Source of the DNA: Hydnum rufescens UP504
Lineage: Eukaryota; Basidiomycota; Agaricomycetes; Cantharellales; Hydnaceae
Assembly: GCA_014904985.1 (NCBI GenBank)
Contig: MU129430.1
Span: 1 to 11,564 of the forward strand
Reading direction: 5' to 3'
DNA: 11,564 nt
Shown here one piece after another: positions 1 through 8,574 of this stretch (positions within the stretch are counted from its first letter, which is position 1; each line of letters opens with the position of its first letter). Position numbers and translations under genes: made by a program. The notes below the pieces were generated by a model that saw only the letters and a program-made list of their open reading frames with translations, was not told the origin of the DNA and searched no databases.

Positions 1-365
1 CAGTTTGCATCCGTAATAGACGTTCTTAGTATCATTCAATGCGGATTTTTAACAGCTTTCTGGGCACAGTGGTTCTGAGCAGATCCAGTGTACACTGACA
101 GAGAAATTTGTTTTTTACTGATGGGTGTTGATTCTGATAGTAATATTGTTCTGTAGAGTTCAGTTTTGATCTGTTCTTCGCGTTCTCAGTACCGTTGGAT
201 GCGGAGTTTTTATATCTTTCCAGGCGCAGTTGTTTCGAGAAGATTGAATGCGAACTGACGGAGAAATTTGTTTTTTTACTGAAAATCCTGGATTGTGACA
301 GTAATATCGGTCTGGAGAGTGCATTTTTGGTCTGTTCGACTTGTGTTTGGTACCATTCAAAAGGT
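1..365. repeat. Diverged 160-bp tandem repeat, about 2.3 copies
   Basis: Copies begin at 1, 161 and about 321. Copies 1 and 2 align with essentially one single-base indel, in the T run near 111-118. By eye they agree at roughly 70% of positions. Shared blocks include GAGAAATTTG at 101 and 261, GTTCT.AGT at 22 and 182, and a TAATAT block about 160 nt apart. Copy 3 is recognisable for only about 40 bp, then fades. The period is seen directly; function is unknown. It could be an old minisatellite, or flanking DNA duplicated before the retroelement arrived. The open frame at 195-419 runs through two copies and shows no protein features. Confidence 0.75.
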
Positions 366-534
366 GTGAATCGTGGCTTTCCGAGAGTTATATGGGTGTA
401 CCTCTCCGATCAAAACTGATGGAGTAATTGAATGAACTCTGTTTTCATGCATAGCTGTAATTAATTTCGTAATAGGTCACATGATCATTCCAATGGCTGG
501 GATCAATGGATATTCGCATTTTCTGATACTGGAT
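366..534. other. Unassigned stretch between the tandem repeat and the gag remnant
   Basis: I see no gene, hairpin or long terminal repeat here. The reading frame of the downstream gag remnant is open from about 436, but the residues before about 535 do not resemble gag. The retroelement's 5' break therefore probably lies near 535-555. No primer-binding site complementary to a tRNA end was recognised. Confidence 0.4.
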
Positions 535-870
535 GTTTTTATCTTCCACAACGGCAAGCCTGCGAAACTCCAAGGCATGTACCAAGCTGTGCTAAGATTT
601 GATGGCCAGTATTGGGAATGCCAAGAGGAACTCAGAGCCACGAGGACCTCAGATCGCGGCACACAACCCCGCACTGTGAACCCCTCATCGTCAACATCCC
701 CTTCATCCTCGACAAACCCCCCACATGACCCAAAAGCTCACAAGTCTAACAGCACACTCACCAAAGAGGAAAAGGAATGACAAAGACACGAAAAACTCTG
801 CACATACTGTGGGAATAGCGACCATGCAGTAGATAGTTGCCCCAGTCATTGCAACGTACTGCGAACCGCA
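481..870 (+). pseudogene. gag: Gag remnant: C-terminal part with CCHC zinc knuckle
   Basis: The frame from 481 contains a short gag-like segment at about 555-640 (AVLRFDGQYWE). A Ser/Pro/Thr-rich linker follows, then a charged stretch leading into a perfect zinc knuckle. The knuckle spacing is C-X2-C-X4-H-X4-C, with Cys at 799 and 808, His at 823 and Cys at 838. Such knuckles bind retrotransposon RNA during packaging. A TGA at 778-780 interrupts the frame just before the knuckle, where an Arg is usual in this charged region, so CGA to TGA is the simplest explanation. The full capsid domain expected upstream is missing. The ATG at 481 is probably not an original start. Confidence 0.8.
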
Positions 871-1716
871 ATGACACCTGCCGCAACATCCACCAGTACC
901 AGCAACACAACCGCAACAGCAACATCACACACCCCAGTAGCTCACGCTACATTCACCTTCTCAGGAGGCCCCAGCACAACAGAGGAACCTTGCATCACTG
1001 AGATCTCATCATCATCCCCCCCCGATGGAACCGCTCATCTAAGAGCCACCATCTCTTCCCTCTCCCCATCGTCATTCATCATGATGGTCTCAATCCCCCT
1101 CCTCTCGGACAGCCCCATCTCGGCACTTGTTGACTGTGGTGCCTCCAAAAACTTCATTGACGCATTGCGAGTACAGAACTCACACACTGCACCGCACCAT
1201 TGCTGACTGGCGACACCACACCCCTTGCAGTTATTTGACGGATCAATCACGAACAACCTTGAGTGTATAGTTACACTCCTGGTCACTTTCGCAAACTCGT
1301 CACAACAAAATATTGAGTTCGTTGAATTGCAACTCCACTCCTTGACTCCCATTGTACTGGGACTCCCCTGGTTGCGACAAGTCAATCCACAAATCTCATG
1401 GGCCAAAATGAGGATCGAGCACATGGCACACCACTCAGAACTTGTAATGATGCCATTAAGCATCGATGTCATCGCAACGACCGCCTCAACCCCGGAACTG
1501 ACAACCACAAGCCCTCCAGCTCACAGCATCACAATCGAAGTCTACAAGGCAGAAGACTTCATCCAAGCAGCTAGTGAGGATGACATGACACTCTTCACAT
1601 GTGTTGTCACCAATCCAACCCACGCATGGACCGCATCAGTGGTTCACAACACTTCCCCCATCTCCGCGTTACCTGAATCAATCCCCATCGAAGAATGCCA
1701 AGACCTCGCACAATGA
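871..1716 (+). pseudogene. pol (PR): Retropepsin and protease-RT linker remnant
   Basis: Same frame as gag. After a Thr/Ser-rich spacer, the aspartic protease motif reads ALVDCGASKNFID, with the catalytic Asp codon at 1132-1134. Position two of the usual Asp-Ser/Thr-Gly-Ala motif is Cys here. The second protease hallmark, PIVLGLPWLRQVNPQISW, lies near 1345-1400 and is well preserved. Retropepsins act as homodimers to cut the Gag-Pol polyprotein. TGA codons at 1204-1206 and 1714-1716 break the frame. No frameshift is needed between the halves, because coding similarity resumes in the same frame after the first TGA. The product is dead, but the family call is secure. Confidence 0.85.
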
Positions 1717-2645
1717 CTTCCTCTGGAATACCATGAATTCCACAACGTCTTCACCGGGACAGCGGCCAGCTACCTACCGCCACATCACAAATACAACCTT
1801 CAGTTCGACATCGAGGAAGGTTGCGACATACCGTGAGGCCCCATATACCCAATGTCGGAAAGCGAACTTGCTGTGCTATGCGAGTTCATCGATGAATTCC
1901 TTGCAAAAGGATTCATATGCCCTTCAACCTCCCCCGCAGGCACGCCAATCCTCTTCACAAAAAAGAAAGGTGGCGGGCTTCACCTTGGCATTGATTATCG
2001 AGCACTCAATCACATCATGAAAAAGAGTTGCTACCCCATCCCCCTCATCAACAACCTCCTTGATCGCCTTCGCAGCGCCACGATCTATACGAAAATCAAT
2101 CTTCACGATGGCTACTACAACATCAGAGTTGCCAAAGGACACAAGTGGCTCACATCATTTTGTACACAGTACGGTGCCTATGAGTGGCTTGTAATGCCAA
2201 TGGGAGCAGCCAACTCCCCAGCACAGTTCCAGTATTTCATGAATGACTCGTTCCAGGATATGGTGGATCTGTTCATCATCGTATATCTCAATGACATCCT
2301 CATTTTCTCCAATTCATGAGAAGAACACCGTGAACACGTTCACCGTGTACTACAACGACTCTGCAAAAGAAACCTTCATGCCAAGATCTCAAAGTGCACC
2401 TTCCACACAGACACTATCGAGTATACCTCAGCTTCATCATCACCCCCTCTGGCATCCAGATGGACCCTACGAAATTCGATGTGATCCTAAGTTGGCCCAT
2501 GCCCACCTCAGTAAAAGAAGTCCAGTCATTCCTAGGCTTCGTGAACTTCTACCACCGCTTCATCATGACCTACTCAGACCTTGCGCACCCCTTAATCCAT
2601 CTTATGAAAAAAGACGAAACCTTCACATGGAACGATGAGACCCAA
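1717..2645 (+). pseudogene. pol (RT): Reverse transcriptase remnant, catalytic Asp residues replaced
   Basis: Typical gypsy RT blocks are seen: FLAKGFICPSTSPAGTPILF, an LHLGIDYRALN block, YTKINLHDGYYNIRV, and FQYFMNDSFQDMVDLFIIVYLNDILIF. Thumb sequence and FLGFVNFYHRFI follow. Motif A normally has Asp where codon 2098-2100 (AAT) encodes Asn. The YxDD box reads YLND, with Asn at 2290-2292. Both are GAT-to-AAT changes following a C, that is, CpG to CpA. TGA codons lie at 1834 and 2317. Near 2421-2425 the reading moves from frame 1 to frame 3, explicable by a 2-bp insertion in GTATAC. The protein would be inactive even if read through. Confidence 0.92.
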
Positions 2646-3110
2646 TGAGCTTTCAAAAGCATCAAAAACACCTTTGTATCAGCACCCATCCTCCACCACT
2701 TTGACCCCAAATTACACATCATCGTAGAAACCAATGCGTCCGACTATGCCATTGCCGCGATCTTGTCACAAATCGATGAGAACAACAAAGTTTGACCCAT
2801 CACATTCCGCTCGCAATCAATGCAAAGCGCGGAACTGAACTACGACATCCACGACAAAGAACTTCTCGTGATCTTCGATGCCTTTTGCACCTGGCGAGCA
2901 TACCTCGAAGGCGCCACTCACACGGTTTCTGTCATTACGGACCACAAAAATTTGGAGTACTTCACCTCCACCAAACTCCTCACTTGTCGACAAGCTCAAT
3001 GGTCAGAATACCTCTCCTCCTTTGAATACATCATCGTATACTGACCAGGATGACTCGGAGGAAAACCAGACGCCCTCACAAGGTGCCCTGACGTTTATCC
3101 ACCCGAACGA
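2646..3110 (+). pseudogene. pol (RNH): RNase H remnant (gypsy type)
   Basis: Read in frame 3. The family blocks FVSAPILHHFDPKLHIIVET, ASDYAIAAILSQ, AELNYDIHDKELLVIF, VITDHKNLEYF and GGKPDALTR are all present in order. RNase H removes the RNA strand during retrotransposon cDNA synthesis. The first catalytic Asp of the usual TDASD block is Asn (AAT at 2733-2735), again a G-to-A change after C. The Glu of HDKEL, the Asp of TDHKN and the Asp of KPDAL remain. TGA codons occur at 2646, 2793, 3042 and 3051. The last two sit only two codons apart, at positions where Arg is usual. Confidence 0.9.
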
Positions 3111-4719
3111 AATGAGGTATATGCAACCACAAACCCACAAAACCTCCAAATGATCATTCACGACACCAAGCCTCTCAACTCGGACACAGCTCTTAGCGCA
3201 TACTTAAGAGCAACCCTCGATGACCACCCTCTCGACTCCGAAATGACCATTGCACTAATTCGCAAAGGCACTTGCGATGACACCATCACAATGCAAATGT
3301 GTGAATGCATCGAGACCACCAAAGGCGACTCAACAACCCCCCCCCACCTTCTTCTCACTCTCAGAGGACACGGCATTACTACTACACAAAGGATGCATCT
3401 ATGTCCCCAACTATCGCGACCTCTGCCTTGACATCCTTCACGCTTCGCATGACCACCTCCTCATGGGCCACCCAGGCATTCACAAAACCATCCATCTTAT
3501 TATGTGGAAATACTACTGGCCAGGACTAACGAAAATGGTCAAGGCATATGTACGATCTTGCATCATATGCACTTGTGCGAAATCCTTGCACCATGCTGCA
3601 TACGGCCCCCTCAAGTTCCTATCCATTGCTGATCAGCCCTGGAACTCAATCATGATGGACTTCATCACCAGACTCCCACCCTCCTCCTCATTTGACTCCA
3701 TCCTCATGATCATCGACCGATTCACGAAGATGGGTCTCTTCATCCCCACAGTCACAACACTTCCTGCAGAAGGACTCACTGACCTAGTCATCAATTGGGT
3801 CATATCCAAACACAGTACACCCACCAACATCGTCTCAGACTGTGGCTCACTCTTCATCTCCAACTTCTGGAAATCACTTGCAAAGAGACTTGGCATCAAA
3901 CTCAACCTCTCAACCACGTATCACCCCGAGACCGATGGCCAAACCGAGCACCTGAACCAAATCCTCGAGCAGTACTTGCGAATTTACGTCGACTACCTGC
4001 AAGATGACTGGGCACTACTTCTCCCCCTCGCAGAGTTCGCATACAACAACGCTGAGCACTCCACGATGAACATGACACCCTTCTTTGCGAATAAAGGCTT
4101 TCACCCCAACCTCAAGATCAATATTGAAGCAGTGCCTTCGACTGAGGCCAACCAAGCCACGCTCAACCTTCGCGACGTCCACAATTACATTCGCAACCAA
4201 CTAGCAATCACACGACAACAAAATGAACAGCAAGTAGCTGGATCGCAACCCCCTTTCCCCACTCTCAACATCGGCGATCAAGTATGGCTCAACATGCGCA
4301 ACATCAAAACAAAGCAACCATCGAAGAAACTGGACCACAAGAAACTGGGTCCCTTCCCAGTCACCAAGAAAGTTTCAACACACACATACTGCCTTGGTCT
4401 CCCTCGCACCATGAATCAAATCCACAACGTCTTCCATGTGCGACTACTTGAGCCCATTCACCTCAATCCCTTCCCCAATTGCACCCAACCACCTCCCCCA
4501 CCTGTCGAAATCAATGGCGAACTCAAATACAAAATTGCAGAAATCGTTGACAGCAAGATCGATCATCGCCGTTGCAGTAACAGCTTAATCTATCGCGTAC
4601 GATGGTCTGGCTACGAGCACACCAATGACGAGTTTAGCTGGCTCCCAGCAGCAGAACTTGCCAATGCTCACAAAGCAGTAATGGATTTTCATTGTGCACA
4701 CCCCAAAAAACCAGGATGA
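3111..4719 (+). pseudogene. pol (INT-chromo): Integrase with C-terminal chromodomain, mostly open
   Basis: A weakly conserved linker in frame 3 (3111-3336) enters a nine-C run, after which frame 1 is open to a TGA at 4717. An H2C2 zinc-binding region comes first (GHPG near 3466; Cys at 3559 and 3568). The DDE core follows, with Asp at 3658, Asp at 3838 and Glu at 3946; the last two are 35 residues apart as expected. A GPF motif lies near 4351, and a chromodomain at about 4528-4692 includes IYRVRWSGYEH and SWLPAAEL. Chromodomains steer chromovirus integration to modified chromatin. Cys replaces the usual Arg in VSDCGS, and His replaces Arg in TEHLNQ, both explicable by CpG transitions. The ATG at 3277 lies out of frame upstream of the shift and is not a real start. 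Confidence 0.93.
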
Positions 4720-5084
4720 GAAGTACTCAACCTGGCAGCATAAATTGCGACAACCGCGACACCGCACTTTCGCGACCATACCTCTCTTCCTCTCCCCACA
4801 TTTCTCTACCCTTCTTCCTTGCTCCACATTTCTCTCTCTCTCTTCCTCCTGCCACATTTCTCTCTCTTTCTCTCTTGCTGTCACTCTCCTCACATGTCTC
4901 TCTCGCCTTCAGCGTTTTTCTTCTTTTCCCTTTTCTTCCTTCTTAACCTCCGAATTTCAGTTTACTCTCAGACATCAGAAAATAAAAACGAAAATTTTAT
5001 TGGTCTACTTGTTGTCCCTCAAATCGTGCTGCTCCCTCGCGATCTCCCACCCTGCCTTGGCATAAGCTGCAACATCCCCCCATC
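4720..5084. other. Pyrimidine-rich 3' flank of the retroelement; no LTR recognised
   Basis: About 4770-4945 is a CT-rich tract with repeated CTCTCT and TTTCTC blocks and several CCACATTTCTCT-like repeats. AT-rich DNA (AAAATAAAAACGAAAATTTTATT) follows at about 4979-5001. A normal gypsy element would have a polypurine tract and a 3' LTR starting TG here, and neither is visible. Open frames on both strands are translations of the CT repeat and are not genes. Confidence 0.5.
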
Positions 5085-5160
5085 CAGGCTGGTCAGTTAT
5101 ATACCCTACCTAAGTTAGGTACCATGTTTGGGGCATGAAATGGTACCTAATAGGTGGCCT
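5085..5160. repeat. Left palindromic repeat flanking the KDZ gene
   Basis: It starts CAGGCTGGTCAGT and contains the arms ACCTAA.TTAGGTACCA and TGGTACCTAATAGGT around a loop with TTTGGGGCATG. It matches 8115-8190 without gaps at roughly 80% of positions. The outermost stem is weaker than in the right copy. It is probably a terminal or subterminal recognition sequence of the transposon, or a small palindromic element present on both sides. Confidence 0.75.
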
Positions 5161-5361
5161 ATGGCTTTCGGCCATTGTATGGCCAGAAGGTGTGTTTTGA
5201 ATAAGAGGGGTCCACTTATTTTGGGCAATTTCAGGCAATTTTGGGCAACTTCTGGTCTTTTTTGGGCCATTTGGATTACTTAGAGGTACACCTACTACTG
5301 TATTGCTGGTCTACTGTTGCCCAAAACTTGCCCATAAAATAACTTAGAGAATTTGAGAGTT
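5161..5361. repeat. Subterminal TTGGGCAA-type repeats downstream of the KDZ gene
   Basis: TTTTGGGCAA occurs at 5219 and 5239, and TTTTTTGGGCC at 5258. The inverted form TTGCCCAAAA is at 5317, with TTGCCCAT at 5329. Another short palindrome, GGCCATTGTATGGCC, is at 5171-5185. Clusters of short direct and inverted motifs inside transposon ends often bind transposase, so that role is inferred. A further TTTTTGGGCCAT sits at 8227, just outside the right palindrome. Confidence 0.5.
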
Positions 5362-6402
5362 TCATGACTTAGACATTATATCTACATCAAAACTAACATC
5401 TAGTTGCTCTTCATCTGACAATGAACTCCCCCCGGCCCCAATGTCACTCTCAATATCACACTCACTGGCATCACTTCTGCCACACCCTTCTTCATCCTTG
5501 GCATGATCCCAAGTATCCATACCAGGAATTGGAGGAGGTATCTCAAGAAGGAATGTGGAAATGCTACCACCACTACCCTCGAATGGGACACCATCTAGAT
5601 CCTTCTGCCACATGGAGACAATGTCGAAGAACCAGTGAAGTCTCTGAAGTGCAAAATGTTGGATACACACATCAGCAGAATGATTCAAGACAAATTGCGT
5701 GGCAAGGTACTCTGTCTCCACCCATTGGCGAAGGTTTGAGTGCTCAGCTGCACAGCACTTCAGCTCTTCCTTGCAATTCACAACCTCCTGTGCCGCCCTA
5801 ATCCCAACCCTGACAGAAGCATCCGAGAGCCATGCTGGCACTACCCCACCTGGAAACTGAGCCAACCCCTCTGTACTTTGAGCCAGCCAAATGTCCTCGT
5901 CCACATCCAACTTGTACACTGAGTTCGTGATTTCAGGTGGGATATATGCATCTTTAGCAACTCCATCCTTCCCCCTCATCATCATCATATCCTTCCGAAG
6001 ACGTTCATAAGCCCTGATTGTTGCCTGAATCCCACGTTCACGCCCTTTCGTGGCCTTCTCTATGTGATCCCTATGCTGGTTGTCGAGTTCTCGGCTTGTG
6101 TGTCCCCGATCTAGATTGGCCAGCTCAAATTTACACGCACGGAGTTTGACTAGTAATTGATCAAGGACAACACGAATATTGAGCTGTTTGTTAAGCCATG
6201 CACTCTTTTTAAGCCGCTGAAGGTCCTTGAATGAGTTGAAGTCAGTGAGTCGGAGGTCTTCAGTCCTCTTCTTAATATCCCCTTCTACTCGTGCGAGACT
6301 GCGCCTAGTTTGTGCCACTGAATCATTTATCTCATCTTGTAGAGCCCAGGTGTCCGAATTCTGAACTAGACCCTCCAACTCAGCACTCAACTCTTTCAGT
6401 CA
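5362..6402 (-). pseudogene. KDZ transposase, C-terminal coiled-coil region
   Basis: This frame continues directly from the catalytic part, separated from it by one in-frame TGA at 6400-6402. Residues on both sides are charged and helical (EASLKE before, LKELSAELEGL after), so the TGA sits inside one continuous helix, probably a former CGA. The region contains long heptad-like stretches, then LDVDEDIWLAQ and VPAWLSDASVRVGIRAAQE, a block resembling the C-terminal domain of fungal KDZ proteins. It ends in an acidic tail closed by TGA at 5362-5364. Apart from the TGA at 6400 the frame is open for about 345 codons. A start at the TTG or any later Met would only yield a fragment. Confidence 0.82.
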
Positions 6403-7596
6403 TTCCTTCAGCGAAGCTTCAGTGTTTTGGAGTGCAAGAATATGATCTATCAAGGCCGCCCCACTGTTCTTGGACTGGCAGACAACTGGTTTGCTTTGAA
6501 ATGCCCTCTGGTCTTTGAATTGTTTTAATAAGCTGTGAACCGACCACTCATGGAGGACTTCTTCACCCTCAGCTATCCATCTCCTCGCTGTATTCACCCG
6601 GTCCTTCAGCCATTGACCAACTGTGACTAGTTTGGACTTTGTAATATGTTCAGCTTGGATATCAAGGATGAACAAGCGACGGTGATAACCAGTGACCCGG
6701 AGACCAGGAATGAGCCTCTTTAACTGGCTCCAGAACCTTTCACATCCTTCACCATCTGACAGTCCCCACTTTTCAGATTTATGAGGGTGATACCAGAGCT
6801 GACAAGTCCACTGGTGGCCATAAGCATGGAAGACAGAAACTCCAAATTCAATGTGCCCCTCCCACTCTGGAATAAAGTCCCATTTGAGGAGACTACGATG
6901 AATTTGGCATGCGATATCATACAAAAGGCCAATACGCCAATGTCCCAGAAGCTCAGAAAGCAGTGCATCCAATAGGGCAAAGGCATAGAATTGTTTCTTG
7001 CCCGCAGTGCGCATGTTTACAAGAAAAAGAGGTAGGTCATGGCGGCACAAGCAGGCCATCACTCCAGTGTCATCAAAATATTGCATCGATGCCTTGATTC
7101 GGTCCCCATCAGCAGCAATGAATGATTTTTCACATCCGTCCAATACAGAATTGGGTACGTCAAGCCCTGCCTCTACTTTGTCATCTTCCAATGGACTAGA
7201 AGTGTCATCATCCACTTCATCAGCCTTCCGCTTCCACTCTGCTCTCCCTTTTGATCGAGATGGCCGCAATTCATTGACCCTTGCTTCCATGATGTCAACC
7301 TGGCTTTGGTCAAGCAGAACTGTCCGTGGGGAAGCTATCAGAGGATCTCGAGATCCAGTTTCCCCCTTGTGATCCTTCCTCAGATCCTTGTCTCGGTTCC
7401 GCTTGAGTTGAAAGTTTGCATCAATGCACACAATAGCCTGAAGGGGGAGACCAATAGTCTGCGAGCCCCCAAAGCACAACGGACAGCAAGACTGGAGGTA
7501 GAGGCTGGGGAGTTCATCATCGCCACAGTGATATGGACCGGCATGCTTATGGGCATTGTTGTACTTTCGCTCCAGTATAGGCGTATCAGTGTCGAG
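6403..7596 (-). pseudogene. KDZ transposase catalytic core
   Basis: The frame opens after the probable intron and includes LPSLYLQSCCPLCFGG, a cysteine motif that precedes the core in this family. Core motifs follow in order: IVCIDANFQLKR (Asp at 7420-7422), FDDTGVMACLCRHDLPLFLV, LLYDIACQIHRS (Asp at 6916-6918), VSVFHAYGHQWTCQLWYHP and LSDGEGCERFWSQLKRLIPG (Glu at 6748-6750). The RNase H-fold Asp-Asp-Glu residues expected of KDZ transposases all appear intact. An insert with KGRAEWKRKADEVDDD looks like a nuclear localisation signal. This stretch is uninterrupted, so the catalytic domain is much better kept than the rest of the gene. The recognisable start of an open frame at a TTG (7479) is not a true start, since coding similarity continues upstream to 7596. 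Confidence 0.93.
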
Positions 7597-7664
7597 CTGG
7601 TGGATATTGCTTTCACTACCCCAATGGCAGGATTTGCGGGATTCAAAGTGTCCTCACATATTAC
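7597..7664 (-). other. Probable 68-nt spliceosomal intron in the KDZ gene
   Basis: On the minus strand, the upstream coding frame ends at a Gln codon (7667-7665), followed by GTAATA. The downstream frame starts after CCACCAG at 7596. Both ends fall at phase 0, and removal joins ...SATESQ to LDTDTPILERK. It also removes the TGA at 7654-7656; the TGA at 7672-7674 lies in the other frame. The length fits fungal introns of about 50-70 nt. The donor is a weak match to GTRNGT and no clear branch point is seen, so an old indel is an alternative. Confidence 0.5.
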
Positions 7665-8122
7665 CTGGGACTCAGTTGCACTACCATCACCCTTAGCGGA
7701 CAACACCTGGCCTCGACAACTCTCAACTACAGCTGACATCTCTTGGTTGATCACCCGAACAAGCACCTGGTATTGGGCAAGAGCAGTGGCAAAGTGGCAA
7801 TGTAAGGAATCATTCCCCCAAATTTGAACCCTTGACGCTTGAGGAAATTTTCCAAGGTGGCTGCCCATGCTCGTTCATTCGGAGCTTGTTGAACAAACAG
7901 TTCAGCCACAAATTCCAACATGTCAATGCTAACAGCCAATGAGGGGTGAAGCGGGGCACATGGGAACAAACCGCGCAGTACCAATTGTCTTGCAGCAGTT
8001 CGGGATGGACAACCACACACATGAAATTCAATAGTTTCCAAGCGTTCAAAGTACACGCAAAGAACTTTGAGGAGCCTCCATTGTTTTCCGCATCTGCAAG
8101 CCTCCTCAACCTGACAGGCTGG
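7665..8122 (-). pseudogene. KDZ transposase, N-terminal CxC region, frameshifted
   Basis: The first part reads in one frame from 8122. It has a C-x-C pair (Cys at 8096 and 8090), KVLCVYFERLE, a second C-x-C (VCGC; Cys at 8015 and 8009), and then LVLRGLFPCAPLHPSLAVSI and APNERAWAATLENFLKRQGF. These are strongly typical of KDZ-associated cysteine-cluster proteins. At a run of five G (plus strand C at 7815-7819) the frame shifts, and similarity resumes immediately as NDSLHCHFATALAQYQVL. The family usually has basic residues in this LxxxF block, so the H-C-H triplet fits three CpG transitions. The true N terminus is missing: the frame meets a TGA at 8123-8125, and the flanking palindromic repeat begins at 8115. 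Confidence 0.82.
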
Positions 8123-8190
8123 TCAGTCACATGGGGGACCTAATTTAGGTACCACTTTCGGGGCAGAAAATGGTACCTAATAGGTCCCCC
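8115..8190. repeat. Right palindromic repeat flanking the KDZ gene
   Basis: It starts with the same CAGGCTGGTCAGT as the left copy. Arms GGGGGACCTAATTTAGGTAC (from 8133) and TGGTACCTAATAGGTCCCCC (8171-8190) fold into a near-complete stem with a loop of about 16 nt. Here the outer GGGGGACC pairs fully with GGTCCCCC, unlike in the left copy. It overlaps the 5' edge of the KDZ open frame, so it may mark where the gene's N terminus was lost or where the transposon ends. Confidence 0.75.
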
Positions 8191-8345
8191 AGACCTTACG
8201 GCCGAAATCAGGCTGTTCCAATTCAGTTTTTGGGCCATCTATCGGCCAATCCATGGCTGTGCCAGGTTATATACTTATTTATTATTATTTGTTTAGTATT
8301 TATTATTATTATTATTACTATTATTATATACATATTATACTATAC
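8191..8345. repeat. Transposon flank and TTA-rich microsatellite
   Basis: 8191-8267 holds no gene. It has TTTTTGGGCCAT at 8227 and CGGCCAATCCATGGC, echoing motifs at the left end of the KDZ element. From about 8268 to 8345 the DNA is almost pure A/T, dominated by ATT/TTA triplets, and ends at a C7 run. It marks the border between transposon-related sequence and the hairpin array. Confidence 0.7.
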
Positions 8346-8574
8346 CCCCCCGGGGTCTGCCACCACATATACCTACCGTACCCTCCGCAGCGAGTGCGGT
8401 CGGGGGCCGGTTCCTTTTGGGCATTCCCTTGCGGGGTCGGTCTTCGTTTGTGGGGGTTCGTTCGTAGTTATCGTTTGCTGCGTCTTGTTCGGCCGGTTCT
8501 GCTTGGGGCTCGTGGGGTTTCTGGTTCAGGATCTAGAGAAATAAATAATAAAATATTAGTACAACAATAATGCA

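Larger units (their letters stand above)
535..4719 (+). mobile_element. Degenerate Ty3/gypsy chromovirus-type LTR retrotransposon, 5' truncated, no LTRs seen
   Basis: The order of recognisable domains is CCHC zinc knuckle, retropepsin, reverse transcriptase, RNase H, H2C2 zinc finger, DDE integrase and C-terminal chromodomain. This is the diagnostic order of Metaviridae chromoviruses. The frame is broken by TGA codons at 778, 1204, 1714, 1834, 2317, 2646, 2793, 3042 and 3051. It is also broken by a shift near 2421-2425 (frame 1 to frame 3, readable as two inserted bases) and another in a nine-C run at 3337-3345 (frame 3 back to frame 1). The N-terminal gag capsid region, primer-binding site, polypurine tract and both LTRs were not found. 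The element cannot move by itself. Family assignment is firm; the exact ends are uncertain. Confidence 0.93.
5085..8190 (-). mobile_element. Degenerate KDZ (Kyakuja-Dileera-Zisupton) DNA transposon
   Basis: A KDZ transposase pseudogene on the minus strand fills 5362-8122. Homologous palindromic repeats bound it at 5085-5160 and 8115-8190. These two copies align without gaps at an exact offset of 3030 bp. Because each is itself palindromic, they can be read as direct repeats or as terminal inverted repeats. I found no convincing target-site duplication. Extent is inferred from the repeats; family assignment comes from the protein. It abuts the retroelement's 3' flank. Confidence 0.7.

Noticed and set aside
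778..3053. TGA read as a sense codon (alternative code or readthrough)
   Set aside because: TGA also appears in a gene with lost catalytic Asp residues and frameshifts, and it is the likely terminal codon of both the integrase and KDZ frames. Decay explains it better.
4585..4893. Minus-strand open frame rich in Arg and Glu
   Set aside because: It is the antisense translation of the CT-rich tract and the end of the chromodomain; composition alone explains it.
7380..7868. Minus-strand frame 7380-7868 as one protein
   Set aside because: Only its first part (7868 to about 7665) matches the KDZ protein; the rest overlaps the catalytic frame out of register.
7810..8130. ATG-initiated minus-strand frame at 8130 as the KDZ N terminus
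   Set aside because: The CxC and LFPCAP motifs lie in a different frame across the same DNA; this frame has no family motif and is a shadow.
5085..8190. Flanking palindromes as LTRs
   Set aside because: They are only about 76 bp, do not begin TG and end CA, and enclose a DNA transposase rather than the retroelement.
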